64,000 nt of DNA, from positions 86,620 to 150,619 of the forward strand of contig JBFWRV010000005.1 in the NCBI GenBank assembly GCA_050248715.1, in the 5' to 3' direction. This document shows, piece after piece, positions 43,128 through 52,330 of the stretch. Both the position numbers and the translations under genes were made by a program. The notes under the pieces were generated by a model. It did not search any database and had not been told where the DNA came from. It worked only from the letters and a program-made list of their open reading frames with translations. This stretch comes from AWTP1-13 sp050248715. Its GTDB lineage: Bacteria > Pseudomonadota > Alphaproteobacteria > Rhizobiales > Hyphomicrobiaceae. Positions within the stretch are counted from its first letter, which is position 1. Each line of letters opens with the position of its first letter.

Positions 43128-43217
43128 CTGAGATAAGCAGAGGACGCAGAGCCGTTGGCCCTGCGTCCCCGAACGTCTGGCGCCCGCTTGTCCTTGCGGC
43201 GCGGACTGGTGCCGTCC

Positions 43218-43721
43218 TCAGGCCTGCGGCTGTGGGCCGGGCTCCTGGGTGGGGCCCGAGGTCGGGCCCGTACCACCCTGGCGATTGCGCCGCTCGCGCA
43301 TGAAGTCGTCGAACTCGGCCCGGTCCTTGGCGGCGCGCAACCGCTCCAGGAACTCGCGGAACTCGGTCGCCTCCTCCTCGAGACGGCGCAGGGCCTCCTC
43401 ACGGTACTCGTCAAAGGCATGATTGCCGCTCGGGCGCAGCCCGTGATCGCGATGTCCGCGCCAGTGCTCCATGCGCTGCTCCCAGCGCTCGCGCTTGCGC
43501 TCCCAGCGCTCGGCCGCGCGGTTCACGCGGTCCGTCGCCCGCTGCCGCCAACCCTCGATATCGTTACGCGTCCCATGCCATCCGCATCCCATCCGTCCGC
43601 TCCATATGATGTAGGCCAAGATTGCCAGCCCGAGGGGCCAGAACACGATGAAGCCGAGCACCATCAAGGCGATCCATGCCGGCCTGCCGATGTCGTCTAT
43701 GCGTGCCACGACTTGGTACAT
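43218..43721 (-). CDS. DUF2852 membrane protein
   Basis: A 167-residue protein typical of alphaproteobacteria. One or two hydrophobic segments near residues 15-40 (IALMVLGFIVFWPLGLAILA) precede a long, highly charged helix with R/E repeats (RAAERWERKRERWEQRMEHW), probably a coiled coil in the cytoplasm. The C-terminus is Pro/Gln-rich. Function is unknown. The upstream region has a clear promoter and palindrome (43757-43799). Confidence 0.88.
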   Translation of the reverse strand: MYQVVARIDDIGRPAWIALMVLGFIVFWPLGLAILAYIIWSGRMGCGWHGTRNDIEGWRQRATDRVNRAAERWERKRERWEQRMEHWRGHRDHGLRPSGNHAFDEYREEALRRLEEEATEFREFLERLRAAKDRAEFDDFMRERRNRQGGTGPTSGPTQEPGPQPQA

Positions 43722-43756
43722 TGCCAGTCTACCTCCGAGGGGTTGCCCGCCATGTC

Positions 43757-43799
43757 AATGTTTATAACATTTACATAGCAAGGCGTGCCGTTTCGTCAA
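43757..43799 (-). promoter_or_regulatory. Predicted promoter and AATGTT-TAT-AACATT palindrome for the DUF2852 gene
   Basis: On the minus strand TTGACG (43799-43794) and TATGTA (43777-43772) are spaced 16 bases and look like sigma-70 -35/-10 boxes. Immediately downstream, 43757-43771 is a perfect 6-3-6 palindrome AATGTTTATAACATT, striking in this GC-rich genome. A repressor there would control the DUF2852 gene at 43721. Confidence 0.5.
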
Positions 43800-43963
43800 G
43801 GGGGTGGGAGCCAAGGAGTTGCATTGCGCCTTGCAGATGGGGTGCAAGGGCAGGATTGGAAGCCCCGACCCGGCAAGCGGCACCGGCGGTAGGCCGGTGG
43901 TCTGCCAGATCATCGGTTCCGGCACCGCTGCGAGGCGGCCGGCGGCCACGGCCCTAGGCTCTT

Positions 43964-45589
43964 TCACGTCGGCAGTTTGGAAGAGTGCGGAAAGCCCTCT
44001 GATCGCCGAGCCACGACCTCCACGGCACGCATGGCGGCCAGCGCCACGTGCTCCCGCCAGGGCGCGGCCGCAATCTGCACGCCGACCGGCAAACCGGTGC
44101 TGTCGAGCTCGCAGTTCCGGGCCACCTTCTCCACGATGTCGCGCGATGGCGGCCGCTCTGTTTCCTCGCCGGCACACACACGCGTCACCGGCACCACGCC
44201 CGCCGGATAGCCCAACACATTGTAGAGCAGGGTGTTGACGCCGGCCGTGCCGAGCTCGGTGCTGGCCCCGTGGGGAAAGGCGGGCAACGCGCACGCGGGG
44301 CCCAGGATGCAGTCGAGCCCGCCTCCCGGCGCCGACGCCATTGCCGCGGCGAAATCCAGCCGATACCGCAGCAGCCGATCGCAGAGCCGCCAATAGTCGA
44401 CGGTCCGCGTGTTGCCCAACGCGGCGATGTTTCGAAGCAGCGTCCTCTGCCCTGTCGATCGCAACACGATGGCGAGCAGCGACAAGACAGCGCGGGACCG
44501 GCCGACCACTGCGCGCAGGGTCTTGACCGTCCTGTGCGCGGGATCGCGGCCGAGCATCTCCTTGAGCAGCGCACCTCCATCGGCCGTGAAGATCGCCATG
44601 GCCAGGTGGTAGGCCTCCGGCAAGCGGGGCGGCGTCCACTCGATGATGCCCGCGCCCACGGCTTGCAGGGTGCTTGCCGCCTCTCTCACCGCGCGCCGCA
44701 CGGCCGGCGAGGAGGCCATGACGCCATCGTCGGCATAGACGCCGATGCGCAGCTTGCCGACGTCGACGGCATTGATGTCACCGAGCGGCAGCACGGGCCC
44801 CAGGCTGCCGCCGGGGCCTGGATCGATGACGCGCATGCCGAGGGCGAGATCGTCCACCGTACGGGCGAGCACGCCGACCTGGCTTGCTATCTCGCGCTGA
44901 CCGAGCGGCAGATTAAGTCCTGCGTAGTCGGGACAGCGGCCGGCCGTCGGCTTGAGACCGGCTATGCCGCAGAACGTGGCGGGATAACGCACGCTGCCGC
45001 CGATGTCGGTGCCGAGCCCCAAGGGTGTCCCGCCGGCGGCAATGATGGCGCCCTCGCCGCCCGAGGAGCCGCCGCAGGTACGCTCCGGGTTCCACGGGTT
45101 GACCGTGCGTCCGTAGAGGGGGTTGTCGGACTCCGCGTAGATCAGGAGCTGGGCGACATTGGTCTTGCCGAGAACGACGGCTCCGGCCTGCCGCAACCGC
45201 TCGACGTGCATTTCGTCCGCAGCGGCAATGCTGTTCGCCCGGGAGCGCAGTCCGAAGGTCGAGGGAAGGCCCGCAACGTCGATGCAATCCTTGATCGTCA
45301 CGGGCACGCCGGCGAGCGGCGGCAGCACCTCGCCGGCAAGCCGGCGCCGGTCGATCTCGCGCGCCTCGCTCCGGGCCGCGTCGTAGCGCTTGACGACCAC
45401 CGCATTGAGGTGCGGGTTCACGTCCTCGACGCGCGCGATGTGAGCCTCGACAACCTCCAGAGCGGACATCTCGCCGGCACGCACGAGCTCGGCAATGCGC
45501 CCGGCCGAAAGCTGCCACACATGCTCGGCGCTGGCGGTTGCGACGGAATGGGGCGAGGCGGAGAAGCCGGGGCGGGCAGCAACCGTCAT
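43964..45589 (-). CDS. Amidase signature family protein
   Basis: A 541-residue amidase. The Ser-cisSer-Lys triad is complete: K100 in VPVTIKDCID, S175 in CGGSSGGEG and S199 in GTDIGGSVRYPA. The family hydrolyses amides or acts in GatA; the absence of gatB/gatC nearby and sequence drift in the C-terminal half favour a catabolic amidase. ATG at 45589. It is divergent from the MaoC gene; the 297-base gap between them (45590-45886) holds no gene I can support. Confidence 0.88.
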   Translation of the reverse strand: MTVAARPGFSASPHSVATASAEHVWQLSAGRIAELVRAGEMSALEVVEAHIARVEDVNPHLNAVVVKRYDAARSEAREIDRRRLAGEVLPPLAGVPVTIKDCIDVAGLPSTFGLRSRANSIAAADEMHVERLRQAGAVVLGKTNVAQLLIYAESDNPLYGRTVNPWNPERTCGGSSGGEGAIIAAGGTPLGLGTDIGGSVRYPATFCGIAGLKPTAGRCPDYAGLNLPLGQREIASQVGVLARTVDDLALGMRVIDPGPGGSLGPVLPLGDINAVDVGKLRIGVYADDGVMASSPAVRRAVREAASTLQAVGAGIIEWTPPRLPEAYHLAMAIFTADGGALLKEMLGRDPAHRTVKTLRAVVGRSRAVLSLLAIVLRSTGQRTLLRNIAALGNTRTVDYWRLCDRLLRYRLDFAAAMASAPGGGLDCILGPACALPAFPHGASTELGTAGVNTLLYNVLGYPAGVVPVTRVCAGEETERPPSRDIVEKVARNCELDSTGLPVGVQIAAAPWREHVALAAMRAVEVVARRSEGFPHSSKLPT

Positions 45590-45886
45590 CGACTGGCCTC
45601 CAGAGCTTCATTGCCGCGCAGGCTGAGGACTGAGACGCCATGACTTGGCCTTCGCACCGCCAGACACCCGAAGCCTGGCTCATTGATTGCCGAGCAGACC
45701 TAAGACCCACCACGCCCGCGCCCCCAATGCTAGCAGTTGCCGTGGACGGCGCCAGTTGGTCCTGTCGGCAGGAACCAGCCACGCGGCAGCGAACGCGGAG
45801 AGCGCGCCGGGGTCGCGACAATTGCATCCGCCGCAGTCCGAGGCTTACAAATGTGGCTCCCAAGGCCGCAAGCGAGACCGATGCCC

Positions 45887-46738
45887 ATGGATGCGAACAA
45901 GGTCCTCAACTGGAAATTCCCTGAGATCGAGCACGCCTATACCGAGAAGGACACGATGCTCTATGCACTGGGTCTCGGCTGCGGGGCGGATCCGAGCGAG
46001 CCCGACGATCTCAAGTACGTCTACGAGAAGGGCCTCGTTGCGCTGCCGACGATGGCGGTGGTGCTGGCCTCGCCCGGCAACTGGCTCGGCAGCAAGGAGT
46101 CGACCGTCGACTACACCAAGGTGCTGCACGGCGAGCAGTACCTGACGCTGCACCGGCCGCTGCCGGCATCGGGCACGGTGGTGGGCCGCGGCCGCATCGC
46201 CGACCTGCTGGACAAGGGCAAGGAGAAGGGCGCCGTGCTCTACGCCGAGCGCACGCTCATCGACAAGGCCAGCGGAGAGCCGATCGCAACGCTGACGTCG
46301 GCTGCCATGCTGCGCGGCGACGGCGGCTTCGGCGGCAAGTCGGGGCCGCAGCCCCATCCGCACAAGCTCCCCGAAAGCGCGCCGACGAAGCAGGTCGACA
46401 TCAAGACCTATCCGAATTCGGCTCTCATCTATCGGCTCTCGGGCGACTGGAACCCGCTGCACGCCGATCCGAAGGTCGCGGCCGCGGGCGGCTTCAAGAC
46501 GCCGATCCTGCACGGGCTGTGCACCTTCGGCACTGCCGGACGCGCGCTGATCAAGGCGTGCTGTGATGGCGACCCGGCTCGCCTCAGGAGCATGCAAGTC
46601 CGCTTCTCCGCGCCCGTGCTGCCCGGTGAAACCATCCGCACGCAGATGTGGCAGGAGGGCAACCGTGTGTCGTTCCGCGCGCGTGTCGTGGAGCGCGATG
46701 TGGTGGTGCTCAACAACGGCCTGGCAACGGTGAGCTGA
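45887..46738 (+). CDS. MaoC-like / 2-enoyl-CoA hydratase 2
   Basis: A 283-residue double hot-dog-fold hydratase. The C-terminal half has the hydratase 2 motif YRLSGDWNPLHADP (catalytic Asp and His) and GGFKTPILHGLCTFG. The N-terminal half is the second, non-catalytic hot dog. It hydrates trans-2-enoyl-CoA to (R)-3-hydroxyacyl-CoA, which can feed PHA synthesis; phaA and phaB lie 4 kb further on. ATG 45887 is chosen; ATG 45881 is equivalent. Confidence 0.85.
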   Translation: MDANKVLNWKFPEIEHAYTEKDTMLYALGLGCGADPSEPDDLKYVYEKGLVALPTMAVVLASPGNWLGSKESTVDYTKVLHGEQYLTLHRPLPASGTVVGRGRIADLLDKGKEKGAVLYAERTLIDKASGEPIATLTSAAMLRGDGGFGGKSGPQPHPHKLPESAPTKQVDIKTYPNSALIYRLSGDWNPLHADPKVAAAGGFKTPILHGLCTFGTAGRALIKACCDGDPARLRSMQVRFSAPVLPGETIRTQMWQEGNRVSFRARVVERDVVVLNNGLATVS

Positions 46739-47003
46739 GCGCCCATTGCACCGAAGCGATTTCCACAGGCGCTGCGGAAAACCCGACGCGTTGCCGTCGT
46801 GCACGGCCGCCGCGGGCAAAGACTTGCACGCACAAGCGCGCGTGCATCCCGGGCTGCGTCCGAGCACTAAAGTGCTGGGCTCACTCGATTTATGTTGAAG
46901 AGCCCGGCGCCGCTGCTGCCTAGGCTTGCAGATGCCGCCCGACTCGTAAACAAGTGGTCAACAAAAGGTTGCGGCTTGAGTACGGGAAGCGGGGGCGTCG
47001 ACA

Positions 47004-48746
47004 ATGAAGCGTGAAACGGGCGGGCCGTATCTCAGCGCGGTGTTTGTCGATTACGACAACATCTATCTCTCGCTGAGGCGCAAGAGCGAGGAGGCCGCGA
47101 AGCGGTTCGCCAAGGACGCCAGCGTCTGGCTGCGCGGGATAGAGTCGGGCCGCCTTATCACGCCCACCAACGCGCCCTCGAACGACGTCCGGCGCCGCAT
47201 GGTGATGAACCGCTGCTATGGCAATCCCGTGCCGCGGCGCAATCCGAACGACAACTCCACCGACATGAACTCCTTCCCGTTCGTGCGCCACCATTTCCTG
47301 CGCGCCGGGTTCGAGGTGATCGACTGCCCACCGCTGACCGCGCAGCTCAAGAACTCTTCCGACATCCGCATGGTCATGGACGTCCGCGACTACCTCACGC
47401 ACGAGACCTACTTCGACGAGTTCGTCATTCTCTCCGGCGATGCCGACTTCACGCCGGTGCTGCACCGACTGCGTGCGCACGCGCGCCGCACCGTGATCTT
47501 TGCCAACGACTTCACCGCAGCCCCCTACACGGCCATCAGCGACGGCGAGGTGCGCGAGGCGGATCTCATTGCACTCATCCTCAACGGCGAGGCGATCGGC
47601 GACCGGCCGTCCGCCATGCCCCTCGCCGGCACCGGCGATCCGCGGCGCGAGATCCTGGCCGAGGTGGCCACGGCCGTGCGCGCGGCGCCGGGACCGGTTC
47701 CGCTCGAGGTTCTGGCCGAGCGGGCTCAGCGGGTGCTGGGCCACGAGAAGACCATCGGCACGCGGTGGGCGGGGGCAGGCTCGTTCCGCGAGCTGCTGCG
47801 CCAGCAGCTGCCGGCCGAGATCAAGCTGACGGCCGAGCCGCCTTACCTCGCCTTCGACCCGAGGCGCCACGGCGACGACATCAGGACCACTGAGCTGCAA
47901 AGCCGAGAGGCTGCGCCGAAATCCGGCTTGGCCGGGTCCGGGTTCGAACCGGCCGCCCTTACGCCGGCGGCCCTGCATCAGGCCCTCCCCCTGAGTTCGC
48001 TGCCGCCGACGCGGCCAGCTCCCGGCATCACGCCGGCCGCGAACCGCATAGCGGCTTCAGCAGCGCCGGCGGCAGCCATGCCGGCCGCCGCTCCGACGAA
48101 CGCTGCGCCATCGATCCAGCAGTCGATCACACGCATCCAGGATGCCTGCCAGGCTCCTCCCTTGGCACCGCACGAGTACCGCCTGCTGTTCGAGGTGATG
48201 GCCAAGGAGATCAGCGAGAACGACCTGATCAGCGCACAGACGCTCGCCAACATCACTCAGCGTGCGCAGGAGCACGGCCTGGAGGTGCAGCGCGACGACG
48301 TGCGCTTTGTACTCGAGGTGGTAAGTGAGGCCGATCCCTGGTTCGAGCAGGGCGCGTCCGCCAACCTGTTCGCGGGTCGGTTCCGCAACTTCGTCGTCGC
48401 GCGCTGCCGCGGCCAGGGCATCAACCTGTCGGTCGACGAGCTCGATTTGATCGAAGCCTGGTTTGCCGGCGGCTCGCTGCCGGCAAACCAGGCACAGCCT
48501 GCGCGCAGCGCGCCCTCCGCACCCGCCGCATCCTATGCGGCGGAGCCTGCGAGTGCAGGGCCTGCCCATCCGCCGCCGCATCCGTCCGCAGCGCAGCAGG
48601 CGCAGGGCTCGGCGTCGGCGGGGCCCCGCTGGTGGTCCGCCGCCGACGCGCGGGCACAGGCCGCGAGCAAGGGCGCCGCTGCCCCCTCGACATTTTCGGC
48701 GCATGGCGAGGGCGACGATTTCCCGAGGATCATGCGCACGCGTTGA
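47004..48746 (+). CDS. NYN-domain (LabA/DUF88-like) protein with OST-HTH/LOTUS-like domain
   Basis: A 580-residue protein. The N-terminal NYN (PIN-like) nuclease domain has AVFVDYDNIY (D16, D18) and VILSGDADFTPVLHRLR (D146, D148), a complete acidic site for metal-dependent RNA cleavage. A LOTUS/OST-HTH-like module follows (REILAEVATAVR through GSFRELLRQQL, about 215-275). A Pro/Ala linker leads to a helical domain (about 375-490) and a low-complexity tail. LOTUS domains bind RNA or partner helicases. A role in RNA turnover is inferred. ATG at 47004; no operon partners are close. Confidence 0.85.
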   Translation: MKRETGGPYLSAVFVDYDNIYLSLRRKSEEAAKRFAKDASVWLRGIESGRLITPTNAPSNDVRRRMVMNRCYGNPVPRRNPNDNSTDMNSFPFVRHHFLRAGFEVIDCPPLTAQLKNSSDIRMVMDVRDYLTHETYFDEFVILSGDADFTPVLHRLRAHARRTVIFANDFTAAPYTAISDGEVREADLIALILNGEAIGDRPSAMPLAGTGDPRREILAEVATAVRAAPGPVPLEVLAERAQRVLGHEKTIGTRWAGAGSFRELLRQQLPAEIKLTAEPPYLAFDPRRHGDDIRTTELQSREAAPKSGLAGSGFEPAALTPAALHQALPLSSLPPTRPAPGITPAANRIAASAAPAAAMPAAAPTNAAPSIQQSITRIQDACQAPPLAPHEYRLLFEVMAKEISENDLISAQTLANITQRAQEHGLEVQRDDVRFVLEVVSEADPWFEQGASANLFAGRFRNFVVARCRGQGINLSVDELDLIEAWFAGGSLPANQAQPARSAPSAPAASYAAEPASAGPAHPPPHPSAAQQAQGSASAGPRWWSAADARAQAASKGAAAPSTFSAHGEGDDFPRIMRTR

Positions 48747-48903
48747 TGCAAGCTGATATCGAACTCCGGACAATTGGTTCTTCGCCGGGCATCACGCCCG
48801 TGTAGACGGGCACCACGCCACTTGCTGGCGTGGATTACCGCCCGCGCGCGGATGGCGAGCCAATCAGCCGCGGTCCATATCAGGTGGTAGCGCCCCAGGC
48901 CGT

Positions 48904-49290
48904 CTATCGGCCGGGGACATAGCGGCGGGAAATCTCCTTCGCGTCGTCGAAGGACGCTTCGAAGATCGGGGCCGCGAGCGTTGCCTGCACGTGCAGGGTG
49001 TCGGTGCCGATGTTGCGAAAGCCGTGCTTGCGCCCTGCTGGCACGAGGATCGACTGGCCGGCCGTCAGCTTGGTGCGCTCGTCCTCGATCCACATCTCCG
49101 CATGGCCCGCAAACACCGTCAGGATCTCCTCGACCGCATGCAGGTGCGTCGGCGCACCTTTGCCCGGGTCGCACCACTGCTGGAAGACGCACAGCTGAAC
49201 CGAGCCGGTGAGGGCCGACACCTGCATGCGCGTCATCACGCCGGGGCGCCACTCCTCCTTCGACTGGCGTTCGTGATCGATGATCTGCAT
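48904..49290 (-). CDS. Cupin domain protein
   Basis: A 128-residue single-cupin protein. The metal-site motif APTHLHAVEEILTVFAGHAE (G(X)nHXH...E pattern) and the second motif SILVPAGRKHGFRN are intact. ATG at 49290; a longer frame upstream is not family-like. Such small cupins are isomerases, oxygenases or sensors; no specific role is apparent. Same direction as phaB, which ends 25 bases upstream. Confidence 0.85.
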   Translation of the reverse strand: MQIIDHERQSKEEWRPGVMTRMQVSALTGSVQLCVFQQWCDPGKGAPTHLHAVEEILTVFAGHAEMWIEDERTKLTAGQSILVPAGRKHGFRNIGTDTLHVQATLAAPIFEASFDDAKEISRRYVPGR

Positions 49291-49315
49291 GGCATCCCTT
49301 CCCCGTTCTTGCCGC

Positions 49316-50041
49316 CTACGCCATGTACTGGCCGCCGTTGGCGTCCAGACAGGAGCCGGTGATGAAACCGGCCTCGTCCGCGGCAAGGAAGGTAACACAG
49401 CGTGCGATCTCCTCGGCCGTGCCGAGGCGCCCCGCCGGGATCTGCGGGATGATCTTGGTATCGAGAATCTCCTTCGGCACCGCCCGGACCATCTCGGTGG
49501 CGATGTAGCCCGGCGCGATGACGTTGCAGGTGATGCCGCGCGAGGCCGCTTCCTGCGCCACCGCCTTGGAGAAGCCGAGCAGGGCCGCCTTGGCGGCCGA
49601 GTAGTTGGCCTGGCCCATCTGGCCCTTGCGTCCGTTGATGGAGGAGATGTTGACGATGCGCCCGAAGCTGCGCGAGCGCATGCCCTCGATGACGAGCCGG
49701 GTCATGTTGAACACGGAGTCCAGGTTGGTGTGGATCACCGCGTCCCAGTTCTCCTTGGTCATGCGATGCAGCATGGCATCGCGCGTGATGCCGGCATTGT
49801 TGACGAGGATGTCGATCGGGCCGAGATCGCGGGTGATGCGGGCAATGCCGTCCTGGCAGGCGGCATAGTCGCTCACGTCAAACTTGTAGATGGGGATGCC
49901 GGTCTCGGCTTGAAACTGGCGTGCGGCGGTGTCGTTGCCGCCGTAGTTGGCGGCGACCCGGCAACCCTTGTTCTTGAGCGCGATCGAGATTGCTTCGCCG
50001 ATACCCCGCGTACCGCCGGTGACGACCGCTACCCGTGCCAT
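49316..50041 (-). CDS. phaB: Acetoacetyl-CoA reductase PhaB
   Basis: A 241-residue short-chain dehydrogenase that reduces acetoacetyl-CoA to (R)-3-hydroxybutyryl-CoA for polyhydroxybutyrate. TGGTRGIGE binds NADP(H); the catalytic S134, Y147 and K151 (in NISSINGRKGQMGQANYSAA) are present, and the acetoacetyl-CoA reductase motif NAGITRDAMLHRM is diagnostic. ATG at 50041 has a GGAGGAG site. It follows phaA in the same operon. Confidence 0.93.
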   Translation of the reverse strand: MARVAVVTGGTRGIGEAISIALKNKGCRVAANYGGNDTAARQFQAETGIPIYKFDVSDYAACQDGIARITRDLGPIDILVNNAGITRDAMLHRMTKENWDAVIHTNLDSVFNMTRLVIEGMRSRSFGRIVNISSINGRKGQMGQANYSAAKAALLGFSKAVAQEAASRGITCNVIAPGYIATEMVRAVPKEILDTKIIPQIPAGRLGTAEEIARCVTFLAADEAGFITGSCLDANGGQYMA

Positions 50042-50140
50042 TTTCTGCTCCTCCGGTACTGATCCGCGCAAGGTAAACGAAATCCCCGGCCGCGCGCGCG
50101 ACGGCCGAGGATCATGTTAAACAGCCATGCCCGCGTCTTG

Positions 50141-51328
50141 TCAGTCGCGCTCGACGCACATGGCGACACCCATGCCGCCGCCGATGCACAGCGTGGCGAG
50201 ACCCTTCTTGGCATTGCGGCGCTTCATCTCGAACAGCAGCGTATTGAGCACGCGCGCGCCGGACGCCCCGATCGGATGGCCGATGGCAATGGCGCCGCCG
50301 TTGACGTTAACCTTCTCCGTGTCCCAGCCGAGGCCCTTGTTCACCGCACAGGCCTGCGCCGCGAACGCCTCGTTGGCCTCGATGAGGTCGAGGTCCTTCA
50401 CGGTCCACCCGGCCTTCTCGAGAGCCTTCTTGGATGCGGGAATGGGGCCAGTGCCCATGATCGAGGGATCGACGCCGGCGTGCGCCCAGGAGACGATGCG
50501 GGCGAGGGGCGTGATACCGCGCCTCTTGGCCTCCTCCAGCGTCATCAGCACCACGGCGGCGGCACCGTCATTGATGCCGCTGGCGCTGGCGGCCGTTACG
50601 GTTCCTTCCTTGTCGAAGGCAGGCTTCAGCTTGGCGATCGAGTCATAGGTGACCCCGTCCTTGATGTATTCGTCGTCGGCAACCACCGTCTCGCCCTTGC
50701 GGGTCTTGATCGTGACGGGGGCGATTTCATCCTTGAACTTGCCGGCTTTCTTGGCCGCCTCGGCCTTGTTCTGGGAAGCGACGGCGAAGCGGTCCTGCTC
50801 CTCACGGGTGATCTGCCACTGACGCGCGACGTTCTCGGCCGTATTGCCCATGTGGTAGCCGTTGAAGGCATCCCAAAGGCCGTCCTTGATCATCGTGTCG
50901 ATGAATTTGACATCGCCCATCTTGGTGCCGTCGCGCATATGGGAACAGTGGGGCGCCTGGCTCATGCTCTCCTGGCCACCGGCCACCACGATCTTGGAGG
51001 CGCCGAGCTCAATTTGCTGGGCGCCGAGCGCCACCGCGCGCAGCCCCGAGCCGCAGAGCTGATTCATACCCCAGGCCGGCGCGTCAACCGGAATTCCGGC
51101 GCCGATGGAGGCCTGGCGCGCCGGGTTTTGCCCGGCACCGGCGGCCAGGATCTGCCCCATGATCACCTCCGAGACCTCGCCCGGCTCGACCCCGGCACGC
51201 TCGAGCGCCGCCTTGATGGCGACCTTGCCGAGCTCATGGGCCGGCAAGCTGGCGAGGGAGCCGTTGAAGGAGCCGACGGGGGTGCGCGCAGCACCGGCGA
51301 TGACGATGGTGGATTGATCCTTGCTCAT
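50141..51328 (-). CDS. phaA: Acetyl-CoA C-acetyltransferase PhaA
   Basis: A 395-residue biosynthetic thiolase condensing two acetyl-CoA. Nucleophile C92 in MNQLCGSGLRAV, His in GHPIGASGAR, and the second cysteine in LCIGGGMGVAM. It starts the phaAB operon, 100 bases before phaB, and is divergent from phaR. PHB synthase (phaC) is not in the window. Confidence 0.94.
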   Translation of the reverse strand: MSKDQSTIVIAGAARTPVGSFNGSLASLPAHELGKVAIKAALERAGVEPGEVSEVIMGQILAAGAGQNPARQASIGAGIPVDAPAWGMNQLCGSGLRAVALGAQQIELGASKIVVAGGQESMSQAPHCSHMRDGTKMGDVKFIDTMIKDGLWDAFNGYHMGNTAENVARQWQITREEQDRFAVASQNKAEAAKKAGKFKDEIAPVTIKTRKGETVVADDEYIKDGVTYDSIAKLKPAFDKEGTVTAASASGINDGAAAVVLMTLEEAKRRGITPLARIVSWAHAGVDPSIMGTGPIPASKKALEKAGWTVKDLDLIEANEAFAAQACAVNKGLGWDTEKVNVNGGAIAIGHPIGASGARVLNTLLFEMKRRNAKKGLATLCIGGGMGVAMCVERD

Positions 51329-51563
51329 CCTATGCTCCAGGAAGCTACGGGGCTTTAGTGTCTGCGCGCGGGCGGCCGTCGGTACTCCACAAGCACACCC
51401 ATTCTATTGCGGCACGATAGCAAAGCCTTCGGCGCGCCGCCAATGCATAGGTGAGCCTGGACGCAGCATTTGACAAGTTGTGCCGGGCCCCGGCCTGAGC
51501 ATGGCTGAACTCAACAAACGGCTGGTATTTCGGGCTGCGCGCGTGCTAGCTTGTGCATAGAAA

Positions 51564-52220
51564 ATGGTCAGCCAATGCAACAAGCGACCTAAGCTCATGC
51601 TCAATAAATCGGACCCGTCGGCGGACAAGAAAGAGCCGGTAGTCATCAAGAAATACGCCAACCGGCGGCTGTACAATACTGAGACGAGCACCTACGTCAC
51701 TCTGGATGATCTGGCCGCGATGGTGAAAGCCGAAAGGGATTTCGTCGTCTTCGATGCCAAGACGGGAGATGATCTGACCCACTCGGTGCTCACGCAGATC
51801 ATCGTCGATCAGGAAAGCCAGAAGGGCACGGAGACCCTGCTTCCGATCCCGTTCCTGCGGCAGCTCATTCGCTTCTATGGCGCCAGCATCGAGCGTTTCG
51901 TGCCAAGCTATCTGCAGGTGAGCCTCGAGACGCTCGCAAAGGAGCAGGAGCGCTATCGCAAGCAGTTTGCTGGCGCGTTTACACCCGCGGGAGCGTTCGA
52001 GGCCTATCAGGAGCAGGCGCGCAAGAACCTCGCGATGTTCGAGCAGGCGATGGCCATGTTCTCGCCCTTCGGCAAGGGCGCCGGTAGCAAGGCGGGGGAG
52101 GAAGCGCGCAAGGACGAGCCCGCCAAGCCGGCCGGGCAGGCGGACGAAATCGCCGAGCTCAAAGCTCAGCTCGCCAGCATTCAGGCCAAGCTCGAAAAGC
52201 TTTCCGGCGAAAGCAAGTAG
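51564..52220 (+). CDS. phaR: Polyhydroxyalkanoate synthesis regulator PhaR
   Basis: A 218-residue regulator that senses PHB granules and represses phasin and PHA genes. The N-terminal VIKKYANRRLYNTETSTYVT (about 26-45) and LTQIIVDQE motifs are diagnostic; the C-terminus is an Ala/Lys-rich helix ending ELKAQLASIQAKLEKLSGE. Start at ATG 51564 or 51597. Divergent from phaA; the 235-base gap must hold both promoters. Confidence 0.93.
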   Translation: MVSQCNKRPKLMLNKSDPSADKKEPVVIKKYANRRLYNTETSTYVTLDDLAAMVKAERDFVVFDAKTGDDLTHSVLTQIIVDQESQKGTETLLPIPFLRQLIRFYGASIERFVPSYLQVSLETLAKEQERYRKQFAGAFTPAGAFEAYQEQARKNLAMFEQAMAMFSPFGKGAGSKAGEEARKDEPAKPAGQADEIAELKAQLASIQAKLEKLSGESK

Positions 52221-52275
52221 TGGCGTAGGGCGCAAAGGGCGAAGCCGCATTGCGCCGAGCTATGCACGTGCGGAC

Positions 52276-52297
52276 GGTGCAATTCGCTTTTTGCACC
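52276..52297. terminator. Hairpin between convergent phaR and membrane-protein genes
   Basis: GGTGCAA (52276-52282) and TTGCACC (52291-52297) form a perfect 7-bp stem with an 8-base loop. It lies midway between the two stop codons (52220 and 52331). T-rich loop but no downstream run. Confidence 0.4.
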
Positions 52298-52330
52298 CTA
52301 CACGCTTCACGTCCCGCGAGATTTTCGGCC

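Noticed and set aside
47941..47950. GGTTCGAACC resembling a tRNA T-arm
   Set aside because: It is inside the NYN coding sequence and no acceptor, D or anticodon stems can be placed around it.
48796..48811. GCCCGT-GTAG-ACGGGC hairpin after the NYN gene
   Set aside because: Only six base pairs and no T-run; too weak to call as a terminator in GC-rich sequence.
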